Shown here: piece after piece, positions 6,084-13,188 of the stretch
Layout of the letters: every line of letters starts with the position of its first letter
How positions within the stretch are numbered: position 1 is the first letter of the stretch
Assembly (NCBI GenBank): GCA_004299465.1
Contig: SCST01000378.1
Coordinates: 1 to 14,779, forward strand
Source of the DNA: Methylovulum sp.
GTDB taxonomy: Bacteria > Pseudomonadota > Gammaproteobacteria > Methylococcales > Methylomonadaceae
Length of the DNA: 14,779 nucleotides
Direction of reading: 5' to 3'
Position numbers and translations under genes: made by a program
Notes under the pieces: generated by a model
The model's database searches: none
Told to the model about the DNA's origin: nothing
What the model saw: only the letters and a program-made list of their open reading frames with translations

Positions 6084-6554
6084 ATGCGACATTATGAAAT
6101 AATTTTTTTAGTCCATCCTGACCAAAGCGCCCAGGTTCCCGCGATGATTGAACGCTACAAGTCAACCATCGAAACCGCTTCCGGAAAAATCCACCGCCTG
6201 GAAGATTGGGGCCGTAGACATTTGGCGTATCCGATAAAAAAAATGCACAAAGCCCATTATGTGCTGATGAATGTCGAGTGCGACCAGCCTACCCTGGCAG
6301 AGCTGGAAAGCGGATTTCGCTTTAACGATGCTATCTTGCGCAGCATGACCTTGTTGCAAAAACAGGCGATCACTGGAATATCCGCAATTGCAGCGTCAAC
6401 CGCCGAAGAAAACAAACTCGCTGAATCCAGGGCCAAGGATGCGGCTGCCAAGGAGGCGTCAGCGCTGGCATCGGCGGCGGCTGTTGTCGATGATGAGAGT
6501 GATTTGGACGACATCGATGAAGATTTCGATGCCGACGAAGTTATTCCTGAATAA
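6084..6554 (+). CDS. rpsF: 30S ribosomal protein S6
   Basis: A 156-aa S6 that binds S18 and the central domain of 16S rRNA. The core MRHYEIIFLVHPDQSAQVPA, HRLEDWGRRHLAYPI and the FRFNDAILRSM segment are closely like other gammaproteobacterial S6 proteins. The protein is longer than E. coli S6 (about 131-135 aa). After about residue 100 it has an Ala/Lys-rich stretch and then a strongly acidic tail (DDESDLDDIDEDFDADE). E. coli S6 has an acidic tail that RimK extends with glutamate; this one is already unusually long. The start is set by AAAGGA at 6072-6077. It is first in rpsF-rpsR-DUF2232-rplI. Confidence 0.98.
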   Translation: MRHYEIIFLVHPDQSAQVPAMIERYKSTIETASGKIHRLEDWGRRHLAYPIKKMHKAHYVLMNVECDQPTLAELESGFRFNDAILRSMTLLQKQAITGISAIAASTAEENKLAESRAKDAAAKEASALASAAAVVDDESDLDDIDEDFDADEVIPE

Positions 6555-6599
6555 ACACATTCTGAACAGATACATTACCAAGGATTTAAGAGGATTATT

Positions 6600-6827
6600 A
6601 TGGCACGTAACATCAGACGCAAAAAATTCTGCAGATTCAGTGCGGAAGGCGGCACACAGATCGATTATAAGGATCTGGATTTATTGAGTGATTATATTAC
6701 TGAAACCGGCAAAATCGTTCCGAGCCGCATTACCGGAACCAGCGCCAAATATCAAAGAGAGCTGTGTGTGGCGATTAAACGGGCGCGTTTTATTGCCTTA
6801 TTGCCTTTCTGCGACGCGCATAAGTAA
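6600..6827 (+). CDS. rpsR: 30S ribosomal protein S18
   Basis: 75 aa, the usual length, which binds S6 on the platform of the small subunit. It shows the typical KKFCRFSAEG near the N-terminus, IDYKDLDLL, and ITGTSAKYQRELCVAIKRAR, the conserved rRNA-binding stretch. AGAGGA at 6589-6594 sets the ATG. It lies 45 bases after rpsF and 15 bases before the next gene, in one transcription unit. Confidence 0.98.
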   Translation: MARNIRRKKFCRFSAEGGTQIDYKDLDLLSDYITETGKIVPSRITGTSAKYQRELCVAIKRARFIALLPFCDAHK

Positions 6828-6842
6828 CGGCCTGGGGGCAGG

Positions 6843-7742
6843 GTGAATTTTTTAGCGGCTTACATCATGCGGGGAAGAATGCAGGCCATGATAGTGGCTT
6901 CCTCGCTGGCATTGCTGTCACTCATCATGCCCCCGGTCAGCGTTGTAAGTTCAGCCTCGGTAGCCCTGGTCACGTTAAGACTGGGCGCTTTTGAAGGCCT
7001 GTATGTATTGCTGTGCTCGAGTGGGGCTGCGGCTGCGCTCGGTTTGCTGCTGCTGGGGAACTACCAGTTCGCGCTGGCTTATGCGGCGGTGTTATGGCTT
7101 CCTGTCTGGCTAATTTCAATCGTATTGCGGGAAGGCCGGCATTTATCGCTGGCCGTTGAGATTGCCGTGTTATTGGGCGTGGTCAGCGTGATCGGCTATT
7201 ACCTGTATAACCCGGAAGTTGCCGTGGTGTGGAAAACCCTGCTGACACAGATGTTGCCGGCCGACTCGCCCGCGGCTGTTGAAGATGTCAAGCACACCAT
7301 AGATGTCATGTCGCATTATATGACCGGTGTGGTTGCCGCCGGGACGGTTTTTAGCTTATTGTTCGGCCTGTTTCTAGGGCGTTGGTGGCAAGCTAACCTC
7401 TATAACCCCGGCGGCTTCAGGCAGGAATACCTATCGCTTGGTACGCAGCCGAGATTGGCGATAGGCAGTATTGCTGTTATCGCTGCCGCGTCGCTGAGTT
7501 CCGGGATACTTGCCGAAGTGTCATGGAATGTGGCTATTTTGTTATTCGTGCTTTATACCGTTATCGGGACAGCCGTCCTGCATACCCTGTTCGCAGCAAC
7601 GAAATTGGCGCGTTATACCGTACCGATGTTTTATATCACCTTGTTTTTGATACCCCATGCCTTGCTGCCCGTTGCGTTGGTCGGACTGGCGGATGCATGG
7701 CTGAACTTACGAAAAAACAAATCTAATCAATCCAACGCCTGA
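6843..7742 (+). CDS. DUF2232 (YybS-like) integral membrane protein
   Basis: A 299-aa, very hydrophobic protein with about eight predicted membrane segments between residues 15 and 290 and almost no soluble region, apart from a loop around 130-155 (LPADSPAAVEDVKHTID). It matches the DUF2232 family commonly found between rpsR and rplI in many proteobacteria; its function is unknown. The start is GTG at 6843, with a G-rich ribosome-binding site (CTGGGGGCAG) just before it. Internal ATGs at 6867 and 6879 are less likely because the N-terminal MNFLAAYIMRGRMQA fits the family. Its position suggests co-expression with ribosomal proteins, not a ribosomal role. Confidence 0.85.
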   Translation: MNFLAAYIMRGRMQAMIVASSLALLSLIMPPVSVVSSASVALVTLRLGAFEGLYVLLCSSGAAAALGLLLLGNYQFALAYAAVLWLPVWLISIVLREGRHLSLAVEIAVLLGVVSVIGYYLYNPEVAVVWKTLLTQMLPADSPAAVEDVKHTIDVMSHYMTGVVAAGTVFSLLFGLFLGRWWQANLYNPGGFRQEYLSLGTQPRLAIGSIAVIAAASLSSGILAEVSWNVAILLFVLYTVIGTAVLHTLFAATKLARYTVPMFYITLFLIPHALLPVALVGLADAWLNLRKNKSNQSNA

Positions 7743-7790
7743 TGGCGTAAAAACAGTCGGTTAACAGCCGAAAACTGAGGTAATAAAAAG

Positions 7791-8240
7791 ATGGAAGTCA
7801 TTCTTCTTGAAAAAATAGCGAATCTGGGCAACCTGGGTGATAAAGTCACCATTAAAGCAGGTTACGGCAGAAACTATCTCGTTCCGCAAGGTAAGGCCGT
7901 TGCCGCCACCGCTAAGAAAATTGCTGAATTTGAAGAGCGCCGTGCGGAACTTGAAAAAGCCGCCATTGAAAAATTGCATGCGGCCCAAGCGCGAGCGGAT
8001 GCACTGAGTAAATTGACTGTCGTCATTACTCATAAAGCAGGTGATGAGGGTCGGTTATTCGGTTCAGTCGGTACGCATAATATCGCAGAAGCCATTACTG
8101 CAGCTGGCGTCGCCGTGGAAAAACACGAAATTCGCCTGCCGCATGGCGCGATCCGCCATATTGGCGATTACGATATCGACATCACTATGCATACCGATGT
8201 TATCGTGACCTTGCCGGTTAAAATTGCTCCTGAAGCGTAA
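7791..8240 (+). CDS. rplI: 50S ribosomal protein L9
   Basis: 149 aa, the normal length. The N-terminal rRNA-binding domain (MEVILLEKIANLGNLGDKV, then GYGRNYLVPQGKA) is joined by a long charged helix (about 41-75) to the C-terminal domain (DEGRLFGSVG, then IRHIGDYDIDITMH). GAGG at 7777-7780 sets the start. It is the last gene of the operon. The dnaB gene that usually follows in gammaproteobacteria is missing; a strong inverted repeat starts 6 bases after the stop. Confidence 0.98.
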   Translation: MEVILLEKIANLGNLGDKVTIKAGYGRNYLVPQGKAVAATAKKIAEFEERRAELEKAAIEKLHAAQARADALSKLTVVITHKAGDEGRLFGSVGTHNIAEAITAAGVAVEKHEIRLPHGAIRHIGDYDIDITMHTDVIVTLPVKIAPEA

Positions 8241-8245
8241 GGCTA

Positions 8246-8333
8246 GTAGGGCGCGCCGCGCGCGCCTTCCCTGCGGCCGGGATTATCGACGCTTAACTTA
8301 AACCCTCCCTCTGGCGCGCGCGGCGCGCCCTAC
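8246..8333. repeat. GC-rich palindromic element, copy 2, probable end of the rpsF operon
   Basis: Arms 8246-8266 and 8313-8333 are a perfect 21-bp inverted repeat, almost all G and C, starting TAGGGCGCGCC and ending GGCGCGCCCTA. The 46-base loop contains TCCC and GGGA, which can form an inner stem. It belongs to the same family as the elements at 1430 and 11394. Sitting directly after rplI, the RNA hairpin would block 3' exonucleases or favour termination, although no T-run follows. It ends 14 bases before waaA. Confidence 0.8.
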
Positions 8334-8347
8334 ACGGTTGCAGGATT

Positions 8348-9601
8348 ATGCGCGCTTTTTATTCCGGCCTGTTTTACCTGGTTATTCCTTTCATAATGCT
8401 GCGCCTGGCATGGCGGGGTATCAAAGCGCCCGATTATCTATGTCGCTGGCGCGAGCGCTTTGCTTGTTACGATAAGCCCTTTCCCGAAGGCGTCATCTGG
8501 TTTCACGCCGTTTCAGTCGGCGAGGCCGAAGCCTTATTCCCGCTAGTCCGGCAGGTACAGTACCGGCATCCAGAACTAAAGTTATTAATCACAACGACGA
8601 CGCCTACCGGTTCCGCCCGCGTTAGCAGCGTATTGAAAAATACCGTGGCGCATGTTTACCTGCCTTATGACCTGCCTGATGCAGTCGACCGGTTCATGCA
8701 ATGTTTCAAGCCCAGCTTGGCCGTTATCATGGAGACTGAAATCTGGCCGAATCTTTATGCCTACTGCGGCAAAAACAGTATTCCCCTGTATATCATTAAT
8801 GCCCGTTTATCAGGGAAATCGGCACGCGGCTATCAAAAAATTCCGGCCTTGATTCGCCCGGCCTTAGCTCAGGTCAAGCGGATTGCGACACAAACGCAGG
8901 ATGATAGCCTGCGCTTTATCGCGATAGGGGCAAGTGGCGAAAAAGTAATGACCTTAGGCAATATGAAATTCGATATAGAATTTTCACAGGAGCTTATTGA
9001 ACAAGGCCTGCAGTTAAAAAGTGCGTTGTTTGACAAGCGCTTTGCCTGGATCTGCGCCAGCACCCATAAAGACGAAGAAAAAATATGCCTGGAAATTTAC
9101 CGGGAAATCAAACAAGAATTACCCGAGTTGCTGCTGCTGATTGCGCCCAGACACCCTGAGCGCTTTCCAGAGGTCAAAAAGCTGTGCGAACAACAGCATT
9201 TGGAGCTGGTTACGCGCACATCCAATGCCGCTTGCCGGCCATCTACCGACATCTACCTGGTGGATACGCTCGGGGACTTAAAAATGCTGTATGCGGCATC
9301 GGATCTTGCCTTTATCGGCGGTAGCATGGTCCCTGTAGGCGGACATAATATTCTCGAAGCCGCAGCAGCGGGCGTACCTGTTTTATTCGGCCCTTATATG
9401 GCTAACTTTAAAGAGATCGCCCAAGGCGTTCTAGCGCAGGGTGCGGCGATACAATGCCTGGATAAAGATGCCGTTGTCAAAGCAATACGCATGCTATATA
9501 AAGATCCGGCTTACAGGGAGGCGCTGGTTGAAAATGCCGCGTTGTTTGTCCGGCAGAACCGGGGCGCTATTGCCCGGATTTGTGATATGTTGGCTTTGTA
9601 G
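8348..9601 (+). CDS. waaA: 3-deoxy-D-manno-octulosonic acid (Kdo) transferase WaaA
   Basis: A 417-aa GT30 enzyme that adds Kdo from CMP-Kdo to the lipid A precursor at the cytoplasmic face of the inner membrane. It has an N-terminal hydrophobic anchor (about 4-21), the acceptor-side SVGEAEA with the candidate catalytic base E59, METEIWPN (128-135), GNMKFD (204-209), RHPERF (268-273) and the CMP-binding GGSMVPVGGHNILEA (324-338). All family hallmarks are present, so it should be active. AGGA lies only 2 bases before the ATG, too close for good initiation. It has no clear promoter of its own after the palindrome; read-through from rplI or a promoter inside the element is possible. Confidence 0.97.
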   Translation: MRAFYSGLFYLVIPFIMLRLAWRGIKAPDYLCRWRERFACYDKPFPEGVIWFHAVSVGEAEALFPLVRQVQYRHPELKLLITTTTPTGSARVSSVLKNTVAHVYLPYDLPDAVDRFMQCFKPSLAVIMETEIWPNLYAYCGKNSIPLYIINARLSGKSARGYQKIPALIRPALAQVKRIATQTQDDSLRFIAIGASGEKVMTLGNMKFDIEFSQELIEQGLQLKSALFDKRFAWICASTHKDEEKICLEIYREIKQELPELLLLIAPRHPERFPEVKKLCEQQHLELVTRTSNAACRPSTDIYLVDTLGDLKMLYAASDLAFIGGSMVPVGGHNILEAAAAGVPVLFGPYMANFKEIAQGVLAQGAAIQCLDKDAVVKAIRMLYKDPAYREALVENAALFVRQNRGAIARICDMLAL

Positions 9602-9631
9602 TTTTTACCCCAAACTAAAAAACGTGCAGAA

Positions 9632-11389
9632 ATGAATTCCATACCCTTATCCGAAGTAATGACGCAAGCCAATGAACTGGCGTCACAAGGACAGCTTGAT
9701 GCGGCGATAATGCGCTACAAGGAATGGCTGGCATCCCCGGCAAGCGAGTCGCAGCATCATTACATAGCGTTATTTAATATGGGGGTATTGCTGCGCAGTG
9801 CCGGACAAATCGACGACGCCATCGCCGCTTACCAGGCTTCTTTAAAATTACGGCCCGATTTTTACCAGTCGTCGGTAAATCTGGGGCTGGCGCTGGAAGC
9901 CAAAGGCAATGCCAGGGAGGCTATAGCGGTATGGGAGTCGGCCTTACAACCCGTCGAAGGGCAGACGCTGTTGCTTAATCATTTGGGCAGGTCATTGGAG
10001 ACGGCCAGGCAGTATAGCGACGCCGAGCGCAAACTGGAACGCAGTCTGCTGCTGGAGCCGAACCAGCCGGATGCCATCCAGCATTATTTTCATCTGCGCC
10101 AAAAACAATGTGAGTGGCCGGTGATCAAGCCGCTGCCCGGTATCAGTGCGCAAGCCTTGCTCGACAGTTTTGGGCCGCTTGGCCTGTTGGCGTTAACGGA
10201 CGAGCCTGCCGTTCAATTAAGGGCCGTCCAGTCCTGGGTATCCCGCAAATTGCCGCCGGATTTGCCGCGGCTCAGCCCTACGGAAGCTTATCAACATGAG
10301 CGCTTGCGCATAGGCTATATGTCCTGCGATTTTCGCTGGCATGCCGTCAGCATTTTAACGGCTGAATTATTCGAATTGCATGACCGTGAACAGTTTGAAA
10401 TCTACGGCATCGATTTCAGTGTTGATGATGGCGGAGCCATGCGGCAGCGAGTCATTGGCGCGATGGACCACCATTTGCCGATCCAGTCGCTGAGCGATGA
10501 AGAGGCGGCGCAACTGATACGCCGGCATGAAATAGACATCCTGATCGACTTGACCGGGCTGACATCAGGCGCGCGCTATAAAATCCTGGCTTACAAACCG
10601 GCCCCGATACAAATATCCTACCTGGGATTCGTCGGCACATGCGGCATGCCGCAGATCGATTATATATTGGTCGACCGTTTTGTCTTTCCCAAAGAGTTGA
10701 TCCCGTTTTATATCGAAAAGCCGCTGTATTTGCCTGAAGTCTATCAAGCCAATGACAGCAAACGTAAAATCGGCCCGACGCCCAGCCGGGAGTCCTGCGG
10801 ATTACCGGCCGATAGCTTTGTGTACTGTTCTTTTAACGGCAGTTACAAAATAACGCCGGAAGTCTTTGCGGTATGGATGCGCATCCTGAAACGGGTGCCT
10901 AACAGCGTGCTCTGGTTGGTTGCCGATAACCCGTGGGCGCAGGACAATCTTATAAAACAGGCGATAAGGCATGGCATGGATGCCGGCCGCTTGATATTTG
11001 CCGAACGGGTGGCGCCCGCCGAATATCTTGCAAGATACCGGGTCGCGGACCTGCTGCTCGACACCAGCCCTTACAACGCCGGTACGACGGCAAGCGATGC
11101 GTTGTGGGCAGGCTTGCCGGTGCTCACCTGTCCGGGGCGGACGTTTGCATCACGAATGGCGGGCAGCCTGGTTAACGCCGTCGGCTTGTCGGAATTAATC
11201 GCGCCGGATTGGCTGGCTTACGAAAACAAGGCCGTACAGCTTGCTTTTCAGCCCGCTGAGCTCGATAGCTACCGTCAGCGCCTGCAAACCTCGGCAAAAA
11301 GCTCGGCCTTGTTTGATACCGAACGCTTTGTACGCAATCTTGAAGCGACGTTGAAACTGGTTTTACATATTAACCAGTTGGAAGAATAG
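9632..11389 (+). CDS. TPR-containing O-GlcNAc-transferase-like glycosyltransferase (GT41, SPINDLY type)
   Basis: 585 aa, soluble, with no signal peptide. About four TPR units occupy residues 3-146 (for example YIALFNMGVLLRSAGQIDDA at 44-63). The GT41 catalytic half follows from about 220. RIGYMSCDFRWHAVS (226-240) holds a histidine in the position of the OGT catalytic-site HP motif. CSFNGSYK (399-406) matches FNQLYK with the UDP-contacting lysine of human OGT. DTSPYNAGTTASDALW (477-492) and CPGRTFASRMAGS (500-512) form the nucleotide-sugar site. Bacterial GT41 enzymes modify proteins such as adhesins or flagellins; the target here is unknown. It lies 30 bases after waaA, likely in one transcript, with a poor ribosome-binding site. 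Confidence 0.9.
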   Translation: MNSIPLSEVMTQANELASQGQLDAAIMRYKEWLASPASESQHHYIALFNMGVLLRSAGQIDDAIAAYQASLKLRPDFYQSSVNLGLALEAKGNAREAIAVWESALQPVEGQTLLLNHLGRSLETARQYSDAERKLERSLLLEPNQPDAIQHYFHLRQKQCEWPVIKPLPGISAQALLDSFGPLGLLALTDEPAVQLRAVQSWVSRKLPPDLPRLSPTEAYQHERLRIGYMSCDFRWHAVSILTAELFELHDREQFEIYGIDFSVDDGGAMRQRVIGAMDHHLPIQSLSDEEAAQLIRRHEIDILIDLTGLTSGARYKILAYKPAPIQISYLGFVGTCGMPQIDYILVDRFVFPKELIPFYIEKPLYLPEVYQANDSKRKIGPTPSRESCGLPADSFVYCSFNGSYKITPEVFAVWMRILKRVPNSVLWLVADNPWAQDNLIKQAIRHGMDAGRLIFAERVAPAEYLARYRVADLLLDTSPYNAGTTASDALWAGLPVLTCPGRTFASRMAGSLVNAVGLSELIAPDWLAYENKAVQLAFQPAELDSYRQRLQTSAKSSALFDTERFVRNLEATLKLVLHINQLEE

Positions 11390-11393
11390 CGAT

Positions 11394-11485
11394 ATAGGGC
11401 GCGCCGTACCCTCTGGGGAATAAATGCGCGCCTTCTCCTATACTTGGGGCAACCCCAATCCGTTGGCGCGCACGGCGCGCCCTAC
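11394..11485. repeat. GC-rich palindromic element, copy 3, with an 18-base insertion in one arm
   Basis: The right arm (11465-11485) differs from copy 2 at one base. The left arm starts TAGGGCGCGCCG (11395-11406), is interrupted for 18 bases (11407-11424), and resumes TGCGCGCC (11425-11432). With the 18 bases removed, the two arms are a perfect 20-bp inverted repeat. An inner hairpin TTGGGG-CAA-CCCCAA lies at 11444-11458. The element begins five bases after the glycosyltransferase stop. The following AGGCAACTTT is shared with copy 1. Confidence 0.75.
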
Positions 11486-11624
11486 AACAGGCAACTTTGG
11501 CCTAAATACACATAGGGCAAAACTTTCCTAGAGGGCTGAGTAGTCAAGGTTATAGGCTGTGGTGGTTATTTTTTACGAATGGCCTTATGCATAGCAGATA
11601 CAGCAAGCACTACGAATAGCGACA

Positions 11625-11687
11625 ACTGTTGATTCATCAACAGTCCATCAACATCATCTGCTCGCCAGGCAACAGTTGCCGTACGGC
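11625..11687. promoter_or_regulatory. Cluster of three perfect dyads, possible operators
   Basis: ACTGTTGAT-TC-ATCAACAGT (11625-11644, 9-bp arms), GGCAAC-A-GTTGCC (11668-11680) and GCCGTACGGC (11678-11687) are all exact palindromes and sit 38-100 bases upstream of the predicted -35 of the Mop-aldolase unit. The first two share the half-site AACAGT/CAACAGT. Placement upstream of a promoter suggests regulator binding sites; none matches an operator I know. Confidence 0.4.
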
Positions 11688-11724
11688 GATAAATATAACT
11701 CGTTTATTTTCAATAGATTAAAAC

Positions 11725-11753
11725 TTGGCATGCCCATTGCTGGAGGCTTTATT
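11725..11753 (+). promoter_or_regulatory. Sigma-70-type promoter of the Mop-aldolase unit
   Basis: A -35 TTGGCA (11725-11730, 5 of 6) and a -10 TTTATT (11748-11753, 4 of 6) with an ideal 17-base spacer. Transcription would start near 11760, leaving about 26 bases of leader before the ATG at 11786. Confidence 0.5.
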
Positions 11754-11785
11754 GTCCTTTTAAATCTACCAGCGCGAGCGAAACC

Positions 11786-12001
11786 ATGAACATTCCTGAA
11801 ATCAATACCAACAACCACATCAAAGGCAAGATCCGGCATATCCATACCCGCGATGTTATTTCCGAAGTTGAGTTGGATACGTCGGCAGGTATCATCACTT
11901 CGGTTATTACCACCAGCTCACTGAAATCGTTAGGCTTGGCTGTTGGCCAGGAAGCCGTCGCCGTGGTCAAAACAACCCAGTTTGCATTGGCAAAGGCTTG
12001 A
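11786..12001 (+). CDS. Mop/TOBE-domain molybdate-binding-like protein
   Basis: 71 aa, a single Mop (TOBE) domain like the molbindins, which bind molybdate or tungstate as oligomers in the cytoplasm. The typical pattern is present: NHIKGKIRHIHTRDVISEV (residues 10-28), ITSVITTSSLKSLGLAVGQE (36-55) and AVVKTTQFALAKA, where members show an alternating beta pattern and an I-K-A/T-T segment. A near-consensus promoter precedes it. The Shine-Dalgarno is poor (GCGAGCGAAACC). It is 12 bases upstream of the next gene, so they are probably co-transcribed. No modABC or molybdenum-cofactor gene is visible, so its pairing with an aldolase gene is odd. Confidence 0.85.
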   Translation: MNIPEINTNNHIKGKIRHIHTRDVISEVELDTSAGIITSVITTSSLKSLGLAVGQEAVAVVKTTQFALAKA

Positions 12002-12013
12002 GCCGTACGATCG

Positions 12014-13180
12014 ATGGCTAAGATACGAAATTTGTCTAACACGCCCGTCATCACCTTGCACGGTAGCGATTTTGTTGTCGGGCTGGATTCGTATGGCCTG
12101 CTCGTAGCGAGTACCCGAGGGCTTCGCGTCACTTGCCGCGACGGTGATGAATTTGTCGTCGATGTGGAACCGTATGATTTGACGGCAGCGGATATTTGCG
12201 AGCTTTGGGTGACTTGCGACGATGATACGGAGTTTTCCGTTAAGTGCCGGTCGCAATTAGGTGCTGACGGCAAACAGCGGCTGGTGTTTGCGCTGCCGGA
12301 TATTCGCATTCCGTCATTGGCTAGAGCGCAGCTCGTCTATGGTGATGACAGCATCGATATCAGCGATACGTTTCTGCGTTACCAACTCGATAAAAACAAA
12401 CTGAACGATAACGCCTATATCACAGGCGCCTTGTTCAATGCGTCGGCCAGGGCATTTTCCAGCGATGACCTGTTTATCGTGACTTATGCCTATTTGAATG
12501 TATTGCCGCTCGATAACCCGAATTTCGGTGGCTTGATAACGCTCCTTTCCTACCGCATTACCGACAAGCTGGATGACAGGGAGCATGTGATCAACGAGGT
12601 GTACACGACTTATCGGCGCTACCTGGACGTGGTGCAAAGCCATGATGCAGTCGCCTTTCGATGGCTGGTCTCAAGTTCCAGTGCGCTGGTGACGGCCCTG
12701 CTGTCTATCGGCTCGGTAACGCAGGCGGCTGATGTCGTCGACAGCGCGCTTAAAGCGATTATTCATCCCAGTTTTAATCCGCTGGCGCACCAGAACTATG
12801 CCCTGCTGTTGTTCCAGGGCGGTTTGATCAAGGCCTGGAAAGGGCGCTTCGATGAAGCGGCCAGTTTATTTATCGCGGCAGTCAATGCGGGGCGCCACGG
12901 CATGAGCGATTTACTGCATCCCCAAAACAGCTGGGTGCTCGGCCAGCTCAGCGATTGTTACAAATTCCTGCATATCATAGAGGCGGCCCATTGCGCGGCG
13001 CTGGCATGCACCCGGAACCACCTGCCGCCGCAGGCGCGTTTTGCCGCGCTGAAAACGGCGCCTAAACTTCATATCAATTTCGGGGCGATCTTTGACCGCT
13101 TTGCCTGCTTCAAAAAGCAGTCGCCGCCTTTTTTTGAACAAGTCTTGCACAAAATGCAAGTCCGCCAGGACGGGCGGTAA
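12014..13180 (+). CDS. Unknown 388-aa protein, beta-rich N-terminus and helical-repeat C-terminus
   Basis: I do not recognise this protein. Residues about 8-125 are alternating beta-strand in character (VITLHGSDFVVGLDSYGLLV, RVTCRDGDEFVVDVEP, LWVTCDDDTEFSVKC), suggesting a beta-sandwich. Residues about 135-385 are helical and TPR-like: HQNYALLLFQGGLIKAWKGR (around 255-275) is followed by FDEAASLFIAAVNAGRHGM, a recognisable TPR pattern. There is no signal peptide or membrane segment. The ribosome-binding site is weak, so it is probably coupled to the Mop gene 12 bases upstream; it ends 8 bases before the aldolase ATG. A scaffold or partner role for the aldolase is inferred from position only. 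Confidence 0.8.
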   Translation: MAKIRNLSNTPVITLHGSDFVVGLDSYGLLVASTRGLRVTCRDGDEFVVDVEPYDLTAADICELWVTCDDDTEFSVKCRSQLGADGKQRLVFALPDIRIPSLARAQLVYGDDSIDISDTFLRYQLDKNKLNDNAYITGALFNASARAFSSDDLFIVTYAYLNVLPLDNPNFGGLITLLSYRITDKLDDREHVINEVYTTYRRYLDVVQSHDAVAFRWLVSSSSALVTALLSIGSVTQAADVVDSALKAIIHPSFNPLAHQNYALLLFQGGLIKAWKGRFDEAASLFIAAVNAGRHGMSDLLHPQNSWVLGQLSDCYKFLHIIEAAHCAALACTRNHLPPQARFAALKTAPKLHINFGAIFDRFACFKKQSPPFFEQVLHKMQVRQDGR

Positions 13181-13188
13181 ATCCAGAC

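Larger units (their letters stand above)
11486..11785. other. Intergenic region before the Mop gene
   Basis: About 300 bases with no credible gene. The first part continues similarity with the flank of palindromic copy 1 (AGGCAACTTT at 11490-11499, then GGCTGAGTAG near 11534, compare GGCTGAATAG near 1528). The middle holds three perfect dyads (separate entry). The end carries a promoter. A leftward frame down to 11654 and a 23-codon leftward frame at 11566-11637 lack ribosome-binding sites. Confidence 0.5.

Noticed and set aside
11566..11637. Leftward 23-codon frame with a hydrophobic segment and basic tail (MNQQLSLFVVLAVSAMHKAI)
   Set aside because: Sorting-signal-like composition, but there is no convincing ribosome-binding site, the start lies in a strong dyad, and nothing upstream supplies a protein body.
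11742..11746. GGAGG as the ribosome-binding site of the Mop gene
   Set aside because: It is about 40 bases before the ATG and lies within the predicted promoter spacer, upstream of the likely transcription start.
12314..12643. Long leftward frame inside the 388-aa gene
   Set aside because: It is a reverse-strand shadow of a well-formed rightward gene with no start signal of its own.
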